A DNA stretch of 36,566 nucleotides from Pseudoalteromonas fuliginea (GCF_000690055.1 NZ_JJNZ01000034.1:1-36566), one strand, 5' to 3'; shown: positions 22,916 to 32,494, counted from the first letter of the stretch. Numbers and translations are program-made. Notes: a model not told the origin generated them from the letters alone.

Positions 22916-25279
22916 TTAACCCAATATATTGTTACCTTTGTTTTCTTGCTGATGAATAGTAACAGGCCAGCCGGGGTACTGATTACTCGCTTTACCATCT
23001 GCCACATCAACTAAAAACTTATATGCATCCATTGTATAAGTTCGCTTTTGAGAATCAAACGTTATAAAACCAAAACCACTGCCTTTTTCATGAGCTTTGA
23101 CATATCGGTTATTTGATTTACCGACTTCTGGATTGCCTACGGCATACACGTAAATTTTATTACCAAAAGTATCTTTATATTCACCGGTTTCAGCTAACCC
23201 ATGGGCAGGACGATTTTGGTGGGGCATATTCATTGAATCTGGCTTCCACCACCTTGGCCAACCGGCTGAAATAGCTGGAGTGCAAAAGGCCCAATTGCTA
23301 TCTCGTTGTTGATTTACCCCATATTGCGATAAAGAACCTAAGTGCGTGTCACCACAAATATGTAATGCCATAGAATCGCGCATTGCGTCGATTGCTCGGT
23401 TTCGTGCCGATGCTGGCCAACCACTTGAGTCAAAGTCGTATTTTAAGAAGCGATCAGGTAAAGGTTGATGCGTTGAAATAGCAGCAAACACTGTTTGGCT
23501 TAATACTGCTTTTAAATTATGTCCGCGCCAGTCTTTACTCCATTTTTCAAGAAAATCCTCTTGTCGCTTACCCAGTAAATCTAATCCAGGAGGATTAAAT
23601 GCAGGATTATAAAAAAGCGGATTTTCATTTTGCCCTGTTTCGCCCACGGCTACATTAATGCGTTCAGGGCCACTTTTCCATTGCCTGTCGGCAAGAATTG
23701 CAAAACCTACTCCACCGTACAACATGTTGCTAAAATATGAGCTAATACCATTAGTTGGAGTTGGATCATACGAGTCTGGATGATGATTCAAAGTGGTTTT
23801 ATGTACCATATTAATCACTCGCGTAGAGTCAATATATCCACCTAATACACTTGCCGATGGGTCTTTTGAAATGTTTTTCATCGTTGCACCACCTTCGCCC
23901 CACAAGTTACCTTGCAGTACATCGTGATCATCAGGCAAACAAATGGTAGGTTGATTACGCATAACCTCTTTAAAAGACCAACCGAATTGATAGAACTTGC
24001 GTAAATAATTTAAAATTGCCAAGTTGTCTGGGGTACGAATCACACCGAATCCACCATGACTTTCATAAATTTGATCGCCCGAGAAAAAAACAATATCTGG
24101 GTGTAGTTTTTTGACATTTTGAGCAACAGGTTCGTAAGGAAAACCATAGTCATTTTGACAAGTAAGGGCTGCCATGCGTAATTTATTACCACTTGGGTTT
24201 GCTTTTATATTGCCTGAATAAATGTCGGGGGTTTCTGTGCCGTCGGTATATTTTTCACGGTAAACAACCCTAAAAGGGGTGTCTTGTGTTTCATCCCAAT
24301 TTATAATCCGAAAAGTAGCTAACCAACCGTCATGATCAATGATCTGAGTGTCAATAGACACCCATTGATTACTACGCTGTACTTGCAGTTCTATTTGCTG
24401 ATTATCTTGCTCGCCTATTGGCCCGGTGTAAGCGCTCAGCTTCATTACAAAACCTTCATCGCTCAATGTGTCGCTTAGCGAATACATAGTCCAAAGTATA
24501 GGACCAAATTTTTGCTCATCAATTACTGAAAAAGCCTCACCTTGCATACTCCAATTACTAAATTTGTAACGTGCGCCTAATTTATCTTCCGGCACATTTT
24601 GTGAAGTTACTGATGCAATAGAAAAGTTACTAACAAGCGCCACATTACCTAATAATTCAGATGCTGGGACTAAATGCGTCAGAGTTCCTATTATTGATCC
24701 TGATGTACTTAAGCTAGCAACTAACTCCAAGGCCATTGCACCCGACTGCGGCGTGCCCGTTAAACTTAAAGTAATCTCGTGATTATCTATCGGTGTAACT
24801 AGAGATGTTGTGTTATTACCTAAAACTAAATGATTATTTTTGATACCAAGGTCGTAACCTTCTTGTATAAAACAGTTACTACGGTATTCGTTTAATTCAC
24901 TTTTAGCTCCGAGGCGAATACCTGCGCCCCCATCTTTACTATTTTGCTCTAAGCGTGAAACTTGAACCGACATTGTAAAAGCTTGATCAAGATGAGTTAT
25001 TTGGTGCGTCAGGGAGTGAACACTTCGATTACCTCCTCTTGTTATACACTCAGCAGCGCCGTTAACAACACGCCAATCCTCCATCGGGTTAGCCCAATAT
25101 TGCTTACCAAGCCATACTCTATTATACGTTTTATGCCAGTTATCACGGTGAGGCTTAGTGCCGGTGGTAATTGTAGAGGTTGCAGCACCTAAAGTATTCT
25201 TGCAACCAGAAACGCCAGTAGCAACAACACCTGCAGCTAATATTTTAAGTACTGACCGGCGAGATATATTTTTATCCAT
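22916..25279 (-). CDS. PhoD-like alkaline phosphatase, Tat-exported lipoprotein
   Basis: This 787-residue protein belongs to the PhoD-like metallophosphatases, which release phosphate from organic phosphodiesters outside the cytoplasm. The twin-arginine signal SRRSVLK (residues 6-12), a hydrophobic stretch and a lipobox VSGC with C26 predict Tat export and lipid anchoring. The metal-site motifs are FFSGDQIYE, PDDHDVLQGNLWGE and CGDTHLGS. The N-terminal 380 residues are an added region with beta-rich segments, longer than the typical 500-600-residue family member. A perfect 16-bp palindrome lies 22 nt upstream. It is the native gene right of attR, not part of the island. Confidence 0.88.
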   Translation of the reverse strand: MDKNISRRSVLKILAAGVVATGVSGCKNTLGAATSTITTGTKPHRDNWHKTYNRVWLGKQYWANPMEDWRVVNGAAECITRGGNRSVHSLTHQITHLDQAFTMSVQVSRLEQNSKDGGAGIRLGAKSELNEYRSNCFIQEGYDLGIKNNHLVLGNNTTSLVTPIDNHEITLSLTGTPQSGAMALELVASLSTSGSIIGTLTHLVPASELLGNVALVSNFSIASVTSQNVPEDKLGARYKFSNWSMQGEAFSVIDEQKFGPILWTMYSLSDTLSDEGFVMKLSAYTGPIGEQDNQQIELQVQRSNQWVSIDTQIIDHDGWLATFRIINWDETQDTPFRVVYREKYTDGTETPDIYSGNIKANPSGNKLRMAALTCQNDYGFPYEPVAQNVKKLHPDIVFFSGDQIYESHGGFGVIRTPDNLAILNYLRKFYQFGWSFKEVMRNQPTICLPDDHDVLQGNLWGEGGATMKNISKDPSASVLGGYIDSTRVINMVHKTTLNHHPDSYDPTPTNGISSYFSNMLYGGVGFAILADRQWKSGPERINVAVGETGQNENPLFYNPAFNPPGLDLLGKRQEDFLEKWSKDWRGHNLKAVLSQTVFAAISTHQPLPDRFLKYDFDSSGWPASARNRAIDAMRDSMALHICGDTHLGSLSQYGVNQQRDSNWAFCTPAISAGWPRWWKPDSMNMPHQNRPAHGLAETGEYKDTFGNKIYVYAVGNPEVGKSNNRYVKAHEKGSGFGFITFDSQKRTYTMDAYKFLVDVADGKASNQYPGWPVTIHQQENKGNNILG

Positions 25280-25300
25280 AGTTTGATCTCTACATATTGG

Positions 25301-25316
25301 TTATTGTTAACAATAA
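25301..25316. promoter_or_regulatory. 16-bp perfect palindrome, candidate operator of the phosphatase gene
   Basis: TTATTGTTAACAATAA is fully symmetric and lies just downstream of a -10-like sequence, near the expected transcription start, where a dimeric repressor would block initiation. The regulator is not identified, and the site does not look like a PhoB box. Confidence 0.5.
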
Positions 25317-25488
25317 ACTAACTATAATGTTTTTTTAATAAAAGATCATGCCTTTGTTTTCTGAACTTTATTGGCCTCTTTGTTGCTTAACTAAACCATT
25401 TAGGTGCTGTATCACGGCACTCTTTCAGTATTACTAATAATTGTAATTTTATTTAAAATGCAACTTAGCAAAATACTCTCGACCTAAC

Positions 25489-25518
25489 TTGAGCACTAAG
25501 AGCTAATTAAAGTACAAT
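25489..25518 (+). promoter_or_regulatory. probable sigma-70 promoter of gmk
   Basis: TTGAGC (25489-25494) and TACAAT (25513-25518) are 18 bp apart. Transcription would start near 25525, just before a stable hairpin in the leader. Confidence 0.55.
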
Positions 25519-25530
25519 ACAGTTAATTAA

Positions 25531-25558
25531 AGGCTTGGCTTACTTGTAACCCAAGCCT
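25531..25558 (+). promoter_or_regulatory. leader hairpin in the gmk 5' region
   Basis: AGGCTTGG and CCAAGCCT form an 8-bp stem around a 12-nt loop, followed by ATTTATTTTT. It is terminator-like and lies between the likely start site and the gmk ribosome-binding site, so it may act as an attenuator or stabilise the mRNA. Confidence 0.45.
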
Positions 25559-25582
25559 ATTTATTTTTAGGTAGAGAAAGAC

Positions 25583-26203
25583 ATGGCACAAACTCGCGGT
25601 AACTTATTTATTTTATCAGCGCCTTCTGGTGCTGGTAAATCAAGCTTAATCAATGCGTTATTAAAAAAGCATACTGATATGAAAGTATCGGTCTCGCACA
25701 CGACTCGCTCTCCTCGCCCCGGTGAAGAAAATGGCGTGCATTATCATTTTGTCTCTACAGATGAGTTTAAAGCGCTAATTGAAAAAAATGACTTTTTTGA
25801 ATGGGCTCAAGTATTTGATAATTACTATGGCACATCAAAGCAAGCTATTGAGTCGCAACTTGATGCGGGTATTGATGTGTTTTTAGATATTGATTGGCAA
25901 GGCGCGCAGCAAGTGCGCAAAATTATGCCAAGCGTACAAACCATTTTTATTCTACCTCCTTCAAAAAAAGAGCTAGAGCAGCGTTTAAATAACCGTGGCC
26001 AAGATTCGGCTGACGTTATTGCCGGACGTATGGCACAAGCACAATCTGAAACGTCACATTATAACGAGTATGACTTTGTAATTGTAAATGATGACTTTGA
26101 GAGCGCACTTGCTGATATAGAAATAATTGTAATGGCTCAACGCTTAACCCTAAAAGCTCAAGAAGATCGTCATCAAGTTTTACTAAATAGTCTGCTTAAA
26201 TAA
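25583..26203 (+). CDS. gmk: guanylate kinase
   Basis: This 206-residue cytosolic enzyme transfers phosphate from ATP to GMP, giving GDP for nucleic-acid synthesis and for ppGpp production. The P-loop [12 protein letters not shown] (residues 12-23) and the GMP-binding [20 protein letters not shown] are intact, as are [15 protein letters not shown] and [11 protein letters not shown]. Length is almost the same as in E. coli (207). It is followed by rpoZ and spoT, the classic order in gammaproteobacteria, which links GTP supply to stringent control. A leader hairpin upstream may tune expression. Confidence 0.97.
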   Translation: MAQTRGNLFILSAPSGAGKSSLINALLKKHTDMKVSVSHTTRSPRPGEENGVHYHFVSTDEFKALIEKNDFFEWAQVFDNYYGTSKQAIESQLDAGIDVFLDIDWQGAQQVRKIMPSVQTIFILPPSKKELEQRLNNRGQDSADVIAGRMAQAQSETSHYNEYDFVIVNDDFESALADIEIIVMAQRLTLKAQEDRHQVLLNSLLK

Positions 26204-26328
26204 TTTAAGCCTATTTAAATTAGGCTTAGGCGAGTAAAACTGATAAAAATTGAACACTGGCTATTGGCGAATGTGGCTCCTTGGAGTAAACTACGCCTTT
26301 GCTTTTAAATTATTTTTGGAGTGCTGTG

Positions 26329-26604
26329 ATGGCCCGCGTAACAGTTGAAGATGCAGTAGATGCAGTTGGTAATCGTTTTGACTTAATTTTAGTTGCGGCT
26401 CGTCGTGCCCGCCAAATTGCTGTTGGTGGTAAAACGCCACTAGTAGACCCTGAAAACGATAAACCAACGGTTGTTGCTTTACGTGAAATTGAATTAGGTT
26501 TAGTTGATAGCGCTTCAATGGACTTAATTGACCGTGAAGAACAACAACACCAAGAAGCAGCAGAACTAGCTGCTGTTGCTGCCATTGTTGGTGGCAATCA
26601 ATAA
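26329..26604 (+). CDS. rpoZ: RNA polymerase omega subunit
   Basis: This 91-residue subunit helps assemble and stabilise RNA polymerase and forms part of one ppGpp-binding site with the beta' subunit. The sequence [20 protein letters not shown] is the conserved N-terminus. The frame is open 10 codons further upstream, but ATG 26329 has GGAG nearby and matches the family start. The C-terminus is Ala/Gln-rich ([20 protein letters not shown]). It normally shares an operon with spoT, but here a repeat element of about 270 bp separates the two genes. Confidence 0.97.
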   Translation: MARVTVEDAVDAVGNRFDLILVAARRARQIAVGGKTPLVDPENDKPTVVALREIELGLVDSASMDLIDREEQQHQEAAELAAVAAIVGGNQ

Positions 26605-26625
26605 TCGACCTCCCGGTCTGATTTA

Positions 26626-26660
26626 GCCAACGGCGCAGTATTTCTACTATAGCCGTTGGC
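26626..26660 (+). terminator. hairpin after rpoZ
   Basis: GCCAACGGC and GCCGTTGGC form a 9-bp stem around a 17-nt loop, 21 nt after the rpoZ stop. A pyrimidine-rich stretch (CATTCTTTTC) follows instead of a clean T-run, so termination may be partial. Confidence 0.5.
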
Positions 26661-26707
26661 AATCCATTCTTTTCATCGTATATTCGTAACTTACCTAATT
26701 TACTTCA

Positions 26708-26977
26708 CTAGGGCCTGTTTATCTTTCGAGGTTAAATTTGCAAAAGCATGCTTGGTATTTAGGCAAGGCAGAGCCTATGTAGTGTGGTTATTCCCCATGC
26801 ATAAGCGATAACGCAACATAAGTGCCAAACATGCGCAGCCCGAAGGGTTCTGCCTAGGGGCAATTTACTCTTTGTTGCTCGGTTTTTACTTAGCCCGCTA
26901 GGCTAAAAACCTCGCGCCGCGATTAAATCGCCCCTAGATTGAACGAATTTTAATCCTGAAAGGTCAACGGGCCCTAG
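26708..26977. mobile_element. MITE-like element with nested inverted repeats between rpoZ and spoT
   Basis: The ends, CTAGGGCCTGTTTATCTTTC on the left and, reverse-complemented, CTAGGGCCCGTTGACCTTTC on the right, are imperfect inverted repeats of about 30 bp. CTAG at each outer end could be a 4-bp target duplication of the type made by IS5-family elements. Inside, CTAGGGGCAATTTA (26854-26867) pairs with TAAATCGCCCCTAG (26924-26937) with one mismatch, and a further hairpin lies within it. No transposase gene is present, and a short open frame on the minus strand has no support. The right end stops 15 nt before spoT. Confidence 0.65.
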
Positions 26978-26992
26978 AACATTGGAGTGTAA

Positions 26993-29098
26993 ATGTATCT
27001 TTTTGAAGGTCTTAAAAAGAAAATTTCTGAATACTTGCCTGCTGCAGATGTAGAGCTGGTACAAAAATCTTACGTGGTAGCCCGAGAGGCCCACGAAGGA
27101 CAAACTCGCTCAAGTGGCGAACCTTATATTACTCACCCTGTTGAAGTAACTCAAATTCTTGCCGGCATGCATCTTGACCATGAAACGCTCATGGCCGCGT
27201 TAATGCACGATGTAATTGAAGATACTGATTTTAGCCAACAAGATTTAGCTGAAATTTTTGGTGAAACGGTTGCTGAATTGGTTGAAGGTGTAAGTAAGCT
27301 CGATAAGCTCAGCTTTAAAGATAAAAAAGAATTCCAAGCCGAAAACTACCGTAAAATGATTATGGCTATGACTCAAGACATACGAGTTATTTTAATCAAG
27401 CTTGCTGATAGAACGCATAATATGCGCACATTGGGTGCTCTTCGCCCCGATAAACGCCGCCGTATAGCACGCGAAACACTAGAAATATACGCGCCGATAG
27501 CAAACCGTTTAGGTATTCACGACATTAAAAATGAGCTTGAAGATTTAGGTTTTCAAGCTCTATACCCTATGCGCCATCGTGCACTTAAATCTGAAGTTGC
27601 AAAAGCACGTGGTAATCGAAAAGAAGTTATTTCAAATATTCAAAACGAAATTGAAGCGCGCCTTGAAGAGTCAGGCATAAAAGCGACGGTATCGGGCCGC
27701 GAAAAGCACCTTTATAGTATTTATAAAAAAATGCTTAATAAAGAACTGTTATTTAACGAAGTCATGGATATTTACGCGTTTAGAATTGCGGTTGACTCTA
27801 TGGATACGTGTTATCGCGTATTAGGTGTTGCTCACAGCCTTTATAAGCCTATTGAAACGCGCTTTAAAGACTATATTGCAGTGCCTAAAACCAATGGCTA
27901 TCAGTCACTTCATACTTCTTTAGTTGGCCCACACGGCATACCTGTTGAGATTCAAATTCGTACTCACGACATGGATCATATGGCAGACAAAGGCGTGGCC
28001 GCACACTGGATGTATAAAAAATCAGGTGATGGCGCGGGCAATACGTCACAACAACGTGCTCGCCAATGGATGCAAAGTTTATTAGAGCTTCAGCAAAGTG
28101 CTGGCTCATCATTTGAATTTATAGAAAATGTAAAAACTGAGCTATTCCCTGAAGAAATTTACGTATTTACGCCAGATGGCCGAATCGTTGAATTACCAAT
28201 GGGCGCAACAGCTGTTGATTTTGCATACGCTGTACATACTGACGTTGGAAATACGTGCGTAGGGGCAAGAGTAAATCGCAAACCTTACCCTTTGAGTAAA
28301 GCGCTTGATACCGGCCAAACAGTAGAAGTAATTACTAGCTCTGGGGCTCACCCAAATGCAACTTGGCTAAACTTTATTGTTACCGGTAAAGCACGGTTAG
28401 GCATTCGTAACTACCTTAAGAGTCAGCATCACGAGGAAGCGCTGTTATTGGGTAGGCGTTTACTCGACTCCGCACTTGGTGAAAATAAGTTCGACAGTAT
28501 TCCTGATGAGAATATAGCGCGAGTACTTGAAGAACATGAACTTTCTACACTACTTGAGTTACTAGTAGCAATAGGCTCTGGTAATCTGATGAGCATGTTA
28601 ATTGCTAAACGCTTATTACAAAACGAAAACGATGATTTAACAGACATTACCAACCAAGTCAAAGCAACCATTATTGGCACCGAAGGTATGTTAGTTAATT
28701 ACTCTAAGTGTTGCCGCCCTGTACCTGGGGATGCAATAACTGCACATATAAGCCAAGGCAAAGGATTAACTGTTCATCGCCAGGAATGTAAAAATATTCG
28801 CGGCTGGGAAAGTGAGCGCTCTAAATACTTAGTTGTAAAGTGGGACGATAATCCAGAGAAAGAATATATTGCAGCCCTTAGAGTCGAGATTATTAATCAT
28901 CAAGGGGCGCTTGCAAAGTTAACCAATGTTGTTGCGACTACCCAAGCCAATATTGTGGAAATAGCCACTGATGAAAAAGAAAGTAATTTATACGTGATAG
29001 ATTTAGGGGTTACCGTTAAAAACCGTATCCACGTTGCTAACATTATGCGACGCATTCGCGTTATGCCTGATGTACAAAAAGTCTATCGTAAAAAATAA
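26993..29098 (+). CDS. spoT: bifunctional (p)ppGpp synthetase/hydrolase
   Basis: This 701-residue enzyme degrades, and weakly makes, the alarmone (p)ppGpp, controlling rRNA promoters such as the one at the left end of this window. The HD hydrolase domain shows H72-D73 in LMHDVIEDT. The synthetase region has KDYIAVPKTNGYQSLHTSL and VEIQIRTHDMDHMADKGVAAHW. TGS (EEIYVFTPDGRIVELPMGA), helical, zinc-finger-like (YSKCCRPVPGD) and C-terminal ACT domains follow. The length matches E. coli SpoT (702). GGAG precedes the ATG. Because a repeat element lies just upstream, its transcription may depend on read-through or on a promoter in that element. Confidence 0.96.
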   Translation: MYLFEGLKKKISEYLPAADVELVQKSYVVAREAHEGQTRSSGEPYITHPVEVTQILAGMHLDHETLMAALMHDVIEDTDFSQQDLAEIFGETVAELVEGVSKLDKLSFKDKKEFQAENYRKMIMAMTQDIRVILIKLADRTHNMRTLGALRPDKRRRIARETLEIYAPIANRLGIHDIKNELEDLGFQALYPMRHRALKSEVAKARGNRKEVISNIQNEIEARLEESGIKATVSGREKHLYSIYKKMLNKELLFNEVMDIYAFRIAVDSMDTCYRVLGVAHSLYKPIETRFKDYIAVPKTNGYQSLHTSLVGPHGIPVEIQIRTHDMDHMADKGVAAHWMYKKSGDGAGNTSQQRARQWMQSLLELQQSAGSSFEFIENVKTELFPEEIYVFTPDGRIVELPMGATAVDFAYAVHTDVGNTCVGARVNRKPYPLSKALDTGQTVEVITSSGAHPNATWLNFIVTGKARLGIRNYLKSQHHEEALLLGRRLLDSALGENKFDSIPDENIARVLEEHELSTLLELLVAIGSGNLMSMLIAKRLLQNENDDLTDITNQVKATIIGTEGMLVNYSKCCRPVPGDAITAHISQGKGLTVHRQECKNIRGWESERSKYLVVKWDDNPEKEYIAALRVEIINHQGALAKLTNVVATTQANIVEIATDEKESNLYVIDLGVTVKNRIHVANIMRRIRVMPDVQKVYRKK

Positions 29099-29110
29099 AA
29101 TAGGAAACAC

Positions 29111-29503
29111 ATGAATAAAGCATTTATTTCTACCGACAAAGCGCCTGCAGCAATAGGCACATATAGCCAAGCCGTTAAAGTAGGAACGGCTGTCTACTTA
29201 TCGGGTCAAATACCATTAGTACCTGAGACTATGGAAGTTATTTCGGAAGACTTTGGCGAACAAACACATCAAGTATTTAAAAACATTGCTGCTGTATGTG
29301 AAGAAGCTGGGGGTCAGATACACGACCTAGTTAAGGTGAATATTTACCTTACTGATTTATCTAACTTTGCTATTGTTAACGAAGTAATGAGCCAATACTT
29401 CAAACAACCATACCCTGCTCGTGCCGCAATTGGTGTGCGTGCGCTGCCAAAAGGTGTGCAAGTTGAGATAGATGGAATAATGGAACTACCTTCAACTAAT
29501 TAG
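29111..29503 (+). CDS. ridA: RidA family 2-iminobutanoate/2-iminopropanoate deaminase
   Basis: This 130-residue protein hydrolyses reactive enamine/imine intermediates that form when PLP enzymes act on amino acids such as threonine and serine. It matches RidA (YjgF): [20 protein letters not shown] at the N-terminal half, and YPARAAIGV with the substrate-binding Arg, then VQVEIDGIM at the end. It should form a trimer. It follows spoT by 12 nt with the AGGA sequence in between, so the two are probably co-transcribed, as often seen in this group of bacteria. Confidence 0.94.
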   Translation: MNKAFISTDKAPAAIGTYSQAVKVGTAVYLSGQIPLVPETMEVISEDFGEQTHQVFKNIAAVCEEAGGQIHDLVKVNIYLTDLSNFAIVNEVMSQYFKQPYPARAAIGVRALPKGVQVEIDGIMELPSTN

Positions 29504-29513
29504 TATTACCTAC

Positions 29514-29537
29514 GAGCTATGGTCCCAGCTATAGCTC
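29514..29537 (+). terminator. hairpin after ridA
   Basis: GAGCTAT and ATAGCTC form a stem around a 10-nt loop, followed by the pyrimidine-rich TATTTCTCC. It is a weak terminator candidate for the gmk-ridA group. Confidence 0.45.
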
Positions 29538-29647
29538 TATTTCTCCATAACCTCGTTTTGTTTTCTTGACTCAAAAGTAAATTTCTAGCAATCTGTTATT
29601 ATGTAATATACTCAAACTTAACTTAAGTAGTAGAGAAGGATTAACTA

Positions 29648-31255
29648 GTGTTTAAGCTTGCTCATAATGGAAATATTTTACTTGATGTAAGTAAGCACGC
29701 TCCGCCGAGTGCTGCGTTCGTGATTGAAGCTCTCGAAATGTCGACTTTTTGTGACTGTAAAATCGATCATGAAGCCATAAACAACTTCTTCAAAAATAAA
29801 AATACTGAGTCAGTTTTAGTTGTTGCAACTAAGTACGATGCCGCAATCAAGATAGAAATTAGCGATGATAAAATGCTAGCTATAGGCGAGCTCACTCTCG
29901 CTCAGGGCGGTAAGCAGCTAAGCCTAGATGATGCGAAAAAACACCTTGTTAAAGCTGGAATAGTTCGTGGCTACAAGCAAGTATTTTTAGAACAATTACT
30001 AGAAAAACAAGCCGAGCTATCACCTGGGACAATCGTTAAAGGTACTCTCGCCAAAGGGCGGCTTCCAAGTGATGGATTAGCGACAAAATTAGTAACAGTG
30101 GTAGAAACCCTAAAAGATCGTTTAAACGCGCCAAAATTAAAAGAAGATGGCAGCGTTGATATGCGTGACTTTGGAAAACTCGCAAGTGTAGAACCTGGTA
30201 CAGTACTTATTCGACAGCACCCCGCAACCCCTGGTAAAGAGGGCTTCACAGTAGTCGGTGATATACTTACCGCTAAACCTGGTGAAAATAAACAACTGGT
30301 CGCAGGTGAAGGCACTGAAATATCAAAATTAAACCCTATGGAATTAGTCTCTACTATTGCCGGCGTTCCTGTAGAAATTAATAACGGAATGCGTGTAGAT
30401 GATATTTTTACAATATCTGATGTAAATGTGAAAAGTGGCCATATCGACTTTGAAGGCAGTGTGATTGTTACACGAAACATCGATCCTGGTATGAAAATAA
30501 ACGCAAAAGGCGATATTACTATCTTAGGTACTGTCGAATCAGGGGAGCTTACTGCTGGCGGTAATATCACTGTGAAGCAAGGTGTAATTGGCCATCAAAA
30601 GCCTGAGGATAAATCGTTATCCTGCAAATTAGTTTGTACTGGAGATGTCCATGTTTCTCATTCACAGTATTGTTATATAGAAGCAGCTAACATATTTATT
30701 GATCGCCAAACTAGCCACTGTGTTATGAAAGCGAAAAAATTACTACAAGTTGGTCAAACAGACTTACCTAAAGGTAAAATTTTTGGTGGTGAAATACTGG
30801 ATGCTACAACGCTCATTGCTGGTGAAATCGGAAACGAATCAGGCGCAAAAATGGCAATAAATTTAGCAGCTTCAGGCGCTGAAATAACTGCTGACACAGA
30901 CAATTGCTTTAAAGATTTAGCAAATACAGATCAACAATTAGATACTCTTCAAGCTGCTCTCGAAAAAGCTGATTTAGTTAAAGATATTGATAAAAAGAAT
31001 CAGCTAATTGCCAAAATTGGCGCTACACAACTGCATTATTGCCAACAGGCTGAACAATTAGAAAAACGCCTTTCGAGCTTAGATCATGAGTTACATGATT
31101 TGCTTAGTGATGCAAACCTTGCTGTTAACACTGTTTTGCATTCTGGAGTAGAAATTCATATTTTTAATAAAGTACTCAAAACAATCCGTAATTACCCACC
31201 ATGCAATGTAAAGTTGTTGAATAATAAAGTAGAAATCGAGTTTAAAACACACTAG
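29648..31255 (+). CDS. FapA family (DUF342) protein
   Basis: This 535-residue protein belongs to the FapA/DUF342 family. A conserved N-terminal region (about 100-160) is followed by a right-handed beta-helix of repeated Gly-rich turns, visible as GHIDFEGSVIVTRNIDPGMK, NAKGDITILGTVESGELTAG and SGAKMAINLA, and then a C-terminal coiled coil (about 420-500). Vibrio vulnificus FapA links EIIA-Glc to flagellar polar assembly; whether this protein does the same is unknown. The start is GTG at 29648 with AAGGA about 7 nt upstream. It is not part of the spoT group because a 144-nt gap with a hairpin lies between. Confidence 0.8.
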   Translation: MFKLAHNGNILLDVSKHAPPSAAFVIEALEMSTFCDCKIDHEAINNFFKNKNTESVLVVATKYDAAIKIEISDDKMLAIGELTLAQGGKQLSLDDAKKHLVKAGIVRGYKQVFLEQLLEKQAELSPGTIVKGTLAKGRLPSDGLATKLVTVVETLKDRLNAPKLKEDGSVDMRDFGKLASVEPGTVLIRQHPATPGKEGFTVVGDILTAKPGENKQLVAGEGTEISKLNPMELVSTIAGVPVEINNGMRVDDIFTISDVNVKSGHIDFEGSVIVTRNIDPGMKINAKGDITILGTVESGELTAGGNITVKQGVIGHQKPEDKSLSCKLVCTGDVHVSHSQYCYIEAANIFIDRQTSHCVMKAKKLLQVGQTDLPKGKIFGGEILDATTLIAGEIGNESGAKMAINLAASGAEITADTDNCFKDLANTDQQLDTLQAALEKADLVKDIDKKNQLIAKIGATQLHYCQQAEQLEKRLSSLDHELHDLLSDANLAVNTVLHSGVEIHIFNKVLKTIRNYPPCNVKLLNNKVEIEFKTH

Positions 31256-31258
31256 AAA

Positions 31259-31280
31259 TGAGTGCAAATACAGGCACTCA
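31259..31280. terminator. short hairpin between convergent fapA-type gene and asnA
   Basis: TGAGTGC and GCACTCA pair around 8 nt in the 47-nt convergent gap. No long T-run follows on either strand, so it is a weak bidirectional terminator candidate. Confidence 0.45.
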
Positions 31281-31302
31281 AATCAATAGCTCCTCATATA
31301 CC

Positions 31303-32298
31303 CTAAAGTAAATCACTTACTGTATCGTAAGTTTTATTTGGCCACACACTAACCTGTACTTGTCCAATATGTTGCTTTTGCAGTAGTAACATAGCCAAGC
31401 GCGACTGCCCTATTCCACCGCCAATTGTTTGCGGAAATTTACTTTGTAGTAGCGCTTTATGCCAATCAAACTCTAAGCGGTCTTCATCTCCAGTAACCCT
31501 TAACTGCGCTTTTAAAACCTCAGGGCTTACACGTATACCCATTGATGAAATTTCAAATGCATCTTCAAGTACTGGGTTCCATACTAAAATATCACCATTT
31601 AAACCCATGTATTGATCGCATGTTGGCGTAGACCAATCATCGTAATCTGGGGCTCTTACATCATGGATTTTGCCATCACCAAGTGCGCCACCAATACCAA
31701 TTAAAAATACAGCACCATATTCTTGTGCAATGGCTTTTTCGCGTTGCTTAGCGCTAAAGTCAGGATACATTTTACGTAGCTCTTCACTGTGTACAAACTT
31801 AATGTCGTCCGGTAAAAAAGGCGTCAAACCATAAGACTCACTTACAAAAGCTTCCGTCTCTTTTATCCCTTTATAAATAGATTGAACAGTTTGCTTTAGT
31901 GTTGCCAGCGAACGCTCTGTCGTTTTGTTAATTACTTTTTCCCAATCCCACTGATCAACATATACAGAATGAATAGGACTTAATGAATCTTCATCTGGGC
32001 GCAAAGCTTTCATTTGAGTGTAAATACCCTCACCAACACCAAAGCCATAAGTTGCGAGTGTTTTACGTTTCCACTTAGCCAGTGAATGCACCACTTCGTA
32101 GCGGCTATCTGTAATCGCTTTCACATTTACAGCAACTGCGTTTTCATGGCCGCTTAAGTTATCTTGCGTGCCGTCGCCAACCTTAGCCAAAATTGGGGCT
32201 TGAACCTCAACCAGCCCAAGTTGGGTTTCTAGTTGTTGTGAAAAAAATTGCTTAACTTTACTTATTTGCTGCTGTTGCTGCACATAGTGTGAACTCAT
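31303..32298 (-). CDS. asnA: aspartate-ammonia ligase
   Basis: This 331-residue enzyme makes asparagine from aspartate, ammonia and ATP in the cytosol. It follows the E. coli AsnA sequence closely, with [40 protein letters not shown] and [20 protein letters not shown], and [15 protein letters not shown] near the C-terminus. The frame is open five codons upstream, but ATG 32298 fits the family N-terminus and has GAGG 9 nt away. It is divergent from asnC across 196 nt, the same arrangement as in E. coli, where AsnC activates asnA. Confidence 0.95.
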   Translation of the reverse strand: MSSHYVQQQQQISKVKQFFSQQLETQLGLVEVQAPILAKVGDGTQDNLSGHENAVAVNVKAITDSRYEVVHSLAKWKRKTLATYGFGVGEGIYTQMKALRPDEDSLSPIHSVYVDQWDWEKVINKTTERSLATLKQTVQSIYKGIKETEAFVSESYGLTPFLPDDIKFVHSEELRKMYPDFSAKQREKAIAQEYGAVFLIGIGGALGDGKIHDVRAPDYDDWSTPTCDQYMGLNGDILVWNPVLEDAFEISSMGIRVSPEVLKAQLRVTGDEDRLEFDWHKALLQSKFPQTIGGGIGQSRLAMLLLQKQHIGQVQVSVWPNKTYDTVSDLL

Positions 32299-32494
32299 AA
32301 TAATTGGCCTCATTCCCAGTTATTGTTACTTGCTTAATTGATAAAAACGCTCTAATGAGCGCCTCTAATGAAGTTAATTTAACGATTTAAAGGATTAATT
32401 CAATATCCCATAACAAAAATAGCTTTAATATACAAAAACCATTAATTAAGTGGTATAAAAACCATATATTCGATAATTTTATGACAAATATATA

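Larger units (their letters stand above)
25280..25582. promoter_or_regulatory. divergent promoter region between phosphatase and gmk
   Basis: No gene is seen. The left part holds a perfect palindrome, TTATTGTTAACAATAA (25301-25316), next to a minus-strand -10-like TATAGT (25320-25325). The right part holds the gmk promoter and a leader hairpin, listed separately. Confidence 0.6.

Noticed and set aside
26903..27103. Open frame on the minus strand overlapping the repeat element and spoT
   Set aside because: It is antisense to the conserved start of spoT and shows no transposase features.
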